This document shows positions 4,122 through 6,144 of a stretch of DNA of 6,144 nucleotides, one piece after another (the first letter of the stretch is position 1; every line of letters starts with the position of its first letter). Position numbers and translations under genes: made by a program. The notes under the pieces are model-generated. The model saw only the letters and a program-made list of their open reading frames with translations. It made no database searches and was not told the origin of the DNA. Origin of the DNA: Bacillota bacterium (GTDB lineage: Bacteria > Bacillota > Clostridia > Christensenellales > Borkfalkiaceae); assembly GCA_003343805.1 (NCBI GenBank), contig QAKM01000105.1, positions 1 through 6,144 on the forward strand. Reading direction: 5' to 3'.

Positions 4122-5867
4122 ATGGGCGCTGAGAAAGAAAACCGTCAATTTAAATGGATTAGTGGAAATAGCGGAAATGGTCCTGTTTTTCCTATTGATT
4201 ATTCACAGAGAAGCTATGCAGAATATTTGGGTACAGACCCCCGTCAGGTAAAGCGCTATGTGATCGACCATCCATTTTTTCGAGATATTCTGCGAGGGCA
4301 ATTTTATCAAAATCAGAGGGACGGGAAATTTCCAAAGCGTTCTAATAACGCCATCATTTCTATTCCAGCTGAAAGTGCATTGTTTTTTCAATGCTTTTAT
4401 GAGCTTGCTGTCGATAAAAAGTATCATGCGGCATTTTGTTCTGGAAAGGACCATGTTTCAGAACAAATACTGGCACAGTTTCTGCACGACTTATGTCAGA
4501 AGATTTCTTTGCAGATTGAGGGTGATGACAAAGAAGAAAATCCATATTATCGTCATGTGCTATATGAAAATGAGGTGTTTCGCCAAGAACTCCTGCCTGA
4601 TCTATGGGCACAGGAATTGGAGCCACGCATCGAAAAGCTTAAAGAGTTGTCCAAGAATGCCAGAACAGAAAACCAGTTAGAGGCATTGATGGATTGTATT
4701 TTATGCCTGGATCGAAATATCATAAATCTTATGCCTGCTTCACAAGATAGGGAAATTGGCGCAAAAAGCAACGATAAGAATCCCTGTGCGTCCAATAACG
4801 TTGCGTTTTCTCCCAGTAAAATTGGGATCCAAAATTTACTGGGAGATCTGCTTCAGAGAGAGCAAGCAGAACCAGATGATCCCACATTTCCGTTTGCTGT
4901 ATATCAAATCGATGACATCGTTCTGGCGGAAGAAGATGATCTTGGTCATGCACACTCCCTGGAGGGTGCTTTCTACGAGTTGTCACATCATACGACAAAG
5001 CCCCAAACCGAGTTGGAAAAACTTGCCCGGAAGATGTATCTGAAACACCTGGGGGCAAAAAGGCACGAATCGGATTTTGAAATGAAATATCTGCTGGCAA
5101 TGAAGTATTTGAGAGTTTGGACAGGCATCGAAGAACATTTGCTGGAGGACCTGGTTAAAGACCGCGTCAAGACCTACTGTAACGCTCATTTGGATCAATG
5201 CTTTGCCCTACCGAATCAGACGCTCCCCCCAATCGAAGAAAAATACACGGACCTTCATTATATCGCACAGTTGGTGGACAATTTGGTCAACAGCGCAATA
5301 GCCCCCGTCTTTTACCAGTACAGTAAAATCATTAGTTTTACCTCATGCCTAGTGAAGGCAGGGTATGGTATTGAACACGACAGGCTTCGTATACTACTCT
5401 TGAAGTGTCAAATCGAACAGGCCCCGTCCATCGGGTTGGACGCGGAGTACCATCCAGCAGTAGTGCCAGAATGGAATCTTACCTTGTTAGAGACAAGGAA
5501 AATTGCCGCATATTTTTCCCTCATGTGGCAGGAGCTCTACGGAGAAGCTGTCCTTGATCCGGAAAGCGGACGTGTTCTTGACCCGGATCAGACCGCCCAC
5601 AGGATCTCCGAAGAGGGGCTTGCCAACGAGGCATTTTTTGGCCGCGAAAAAATATTCCAGCTCGCGCCGGAGGACATCTGTGCCATGTTCCGGATCTACG
5701 AAGAGATTATTTCAGCCCCAGATCGGTTGTACAGATTCGAAAGTTTATTAAAATTTGCTCCCCCGCTGCTGTACCTTTTGCTTTTGGCAATCTACAGACG
5801 TAAGGCAGATCGTACGATTCCAATGACCATCTCCCATGTAAGGCTACTGTTGCAAAACAACAAATAG
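4122..5867 (+). CDS. Large protein of unknown function (orphan cargo)
   Basis: I do not recognise this 581-residue protein. ATG 4122 is chosen because GGGAGG (4108-4113) lies 8 nt upstream; a TTG two codons earlier is too close. It has no signal peptide. Residues 31-48 (SYAEYLGTDPRQVKRYVI) resemble a helix-turn-helix and suggest N-terminal DNA or RNA contact, tentatively. The middle (about 130-205) is charged and helical; about 215-235 is a low-complexity Asn/Ser-rich link; about 263-280 is acidic (YQIDDIVLAEEDD). The rest looks all-helical. A short hydrophobic stretch at 545-558 (FAPPLLYLLLLAIY) is probably a buried helix, too short and too close to the end to call a membrane anchor with confidence. 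No nuclease, ATPase or methylase motif was found. It is monocistronic, with its own promoter and terminator, as cargo genes often are. Confidence 0.85.
   Translation: MGAEKENRQFKWISGNSGNGPVFPIDYSQRSYAEYLGTDPRQVKRYVIDHPFFRDILRGQFYQNQRDGKFPKRSNNAIISIPAESALFFQCFYELAVDKKYHAAFCSGKDHVSEQILAQFLHDLCQKISLQIEGDDKEENPYYRHVLYENEVFRQELLPDLWAQELEPRIEKLKELSKNARTENQLEALMDCILCLDRNIINLMPASQDREIGAKSNDKNPCASNNVAFSPSKIGIQNLLGDLLQREQAEPDDPTFPFAVYQIDDIVLAEEDDLGHAHSLEGAFYELSHHTTKPQTELEKLARKMYLKHLGAKRHESDFEMKYLLAMKYLRVWTGIEEHLLEDLVKDRVKTYCNAHLDQCFALPNQTLPPIEEKYTDLHYIAQLVDNLVNSAIAPVFYQYSKIISFTSCLVKAGYGIEHDRLRILLLKCQIEQAPSIGLDAEYHPAVVPEWNLTLLETRKIAAYFSLMWQELYGEAVLDPESGRVLDPDQTAHRISEEGLANEAFFGREKIFQLAPEDICAMFRIYEEIISAPDRLYRFESLLKFAPPLLYLLLLAIYRRKADRTIPMTISHVRLLLQNNK
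4809..4846. repeat. Inverted repeat inside the orphan gene
   Basis: TCTCCCAGTAAA (4809-4820) is the exact reverse complement of TTTACTGGGAGA (4835-4846), with a 14-nt loop that can add a TTGG/CCAA pair. Neither strand has a following T-run, so it is not a standard terminator. It falls in the stretch coding FSPSKIGIQNLLGDLL, just after the low-complexity region. Confidence 0.75.
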
Positions 5868-5881
5868 AAGACACTGCCGGA

Positions 5882-5913
5882 AAAGGCCCTGCTGTGATTG
5901 CAGCAGGGCCTTT
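5882..5913 (+). terminator. Terminator of the large orphan gene
   Basis: AAAGGCCCTGCTG (5882-5894) and CAGCAGGGCCTTT (5901-5913) form a perfect 13-bp stem with a TGATTG loop, 14 bp after the stop codon. Its GC-rich stem and A/T flanks fit an intrinsic terminator that could also stop transcription entering from the right. Confidence 0.9.
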
Positions 5914-6045
5914 GTCAATAGATGATGTGGTTTTTTAATAAAGCCAATCAATTAGTGTATCGCCAGAAAAATTGCGGTATGATTGGGTATAGCAGGAGCG
6001 CTCTGCGAGAATTTCCACACATACCTTGGATCCTGCCTGGAAACA

Positions 6046-6144
6046 TGGCCAAATTCAGACAGCTGCGTACGCCGGGCCAAAACGACACCTTGACCGTTGG
6101 TAATCCTACACCCTGACCGCGCAAAACAGACACCCCCACCGCTG
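6046..6144. mobile_element. Possible end of an IS21-family insertion sequence (multi-repeat terminus)
   Basis: Three related 19-20 bp repeats end at 6096, 6119 and 6141 (period 22-23 bp): CAAAACGACACCTTGACCG (6078-6096), TAATCCTACACCCTGACCG (6101-6119) and CAAAACAGACACCCCCACCG (6122-6141). A weaker fourth copy may begin near 6050 (CCAAATTCAGACA). IS21-family elements carry several such transposase-binding repeats inside each end, and start with TG; the TG at 6046-6047 is a possible outer boundary. On this reading the element extends past the right edge. No transposase gene is visible, so this is a tentative call; a non-IS repeat array is possible. Confidence 0.4.

Noticed and set aside
5761..5802. 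C-terminal membrane anchor in the orphan protein
   Set aside because: The hydrophobic run is only about 14 residues with two prolines and is followed by about 23 further residues; a buried helix is more likely.
5922..6116. A 64-residue plus-strand frame after the last terminator, and an antisense frame over the same bases
   Set aside because: Neither has a ribosome site or family pattern, and both are built partly from the tandem repeats at the right edge.

Overview
The window looks like part of an integrative or mobilizable element from a gut-type Clostridia genome (Lachnospiraceae or Oscillospiraceae-like). The evidence is the gene set: a DUF6809-like protein, a DUF3846 protein, a short catalytic-only tyrosine recombinase, a MobC-like protein with a mobilization nuclease, and a small excisionase-type HTH protein. 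Purine-rich Shine-Dalgarno sequences are present throughout. Base composition is uneven: the left third looks GC-richer, and the mobilization genes and the first part of the large orphan gene look AT-richer, as expected of a mosaic. The species cannot be named from this sequence.

Left part (1-1384): the tail of an unknown gene is followed by two small plus-strand genes, a DUF6809-like protein and a short protein of the kind often found near phage-type recombination genes. This run ends at a very strong hairpin (673-714) that can work on both strands. A type II toxin-antitoxin pair (RelB/DinJ-like antitoxin, RelE/ParE-like toxin) reads towards the same hairpin on the minus strand. Its promoter and palindromic operator are visible at 1363-1401.

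Middle (1385-3735): a 156-bp intergenic region carries four copies of the motif GWCGTATTT, two of them forming an inverted repeat with a 6-bp spacer. It leads into the tyrosine recombinase, which is coupled to a DUF3846 gene. About 375 bp without a convincing gene follows, holding a long imperfect hairpin and then a dense cluster of inverted repeats directly upstream of mobC and the relaxase. That cluster is the best candidate for the transfer origin. The mobC-relaxase pair forms a tight operon that ends at a hairpin shared with the next, convergent gene.

Right part (3736-6144): a minus-strand excisionase-like HTH gene is divergent from a 581-residue protein I do not recognise, which has its own near-consensus promoter and a clear terminator. 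The last ~100 bp hold three tandem ~20-bp repeats with a 22-23 bp period, resembling the multi-repeat end of an IS21-family insertion sequence lying mostly outside the window.

Taken together, recombinase plus HTH protein could serve excision and integration, MobC plus relaxase plus the inverted-repeat cluster could serve mobilization using another element's conjugation machinery, the toxin-antitoxin pair could stabilise the element, and the orphan gene would be cargo. These functional links are inferred from layout and families, not shown directly.
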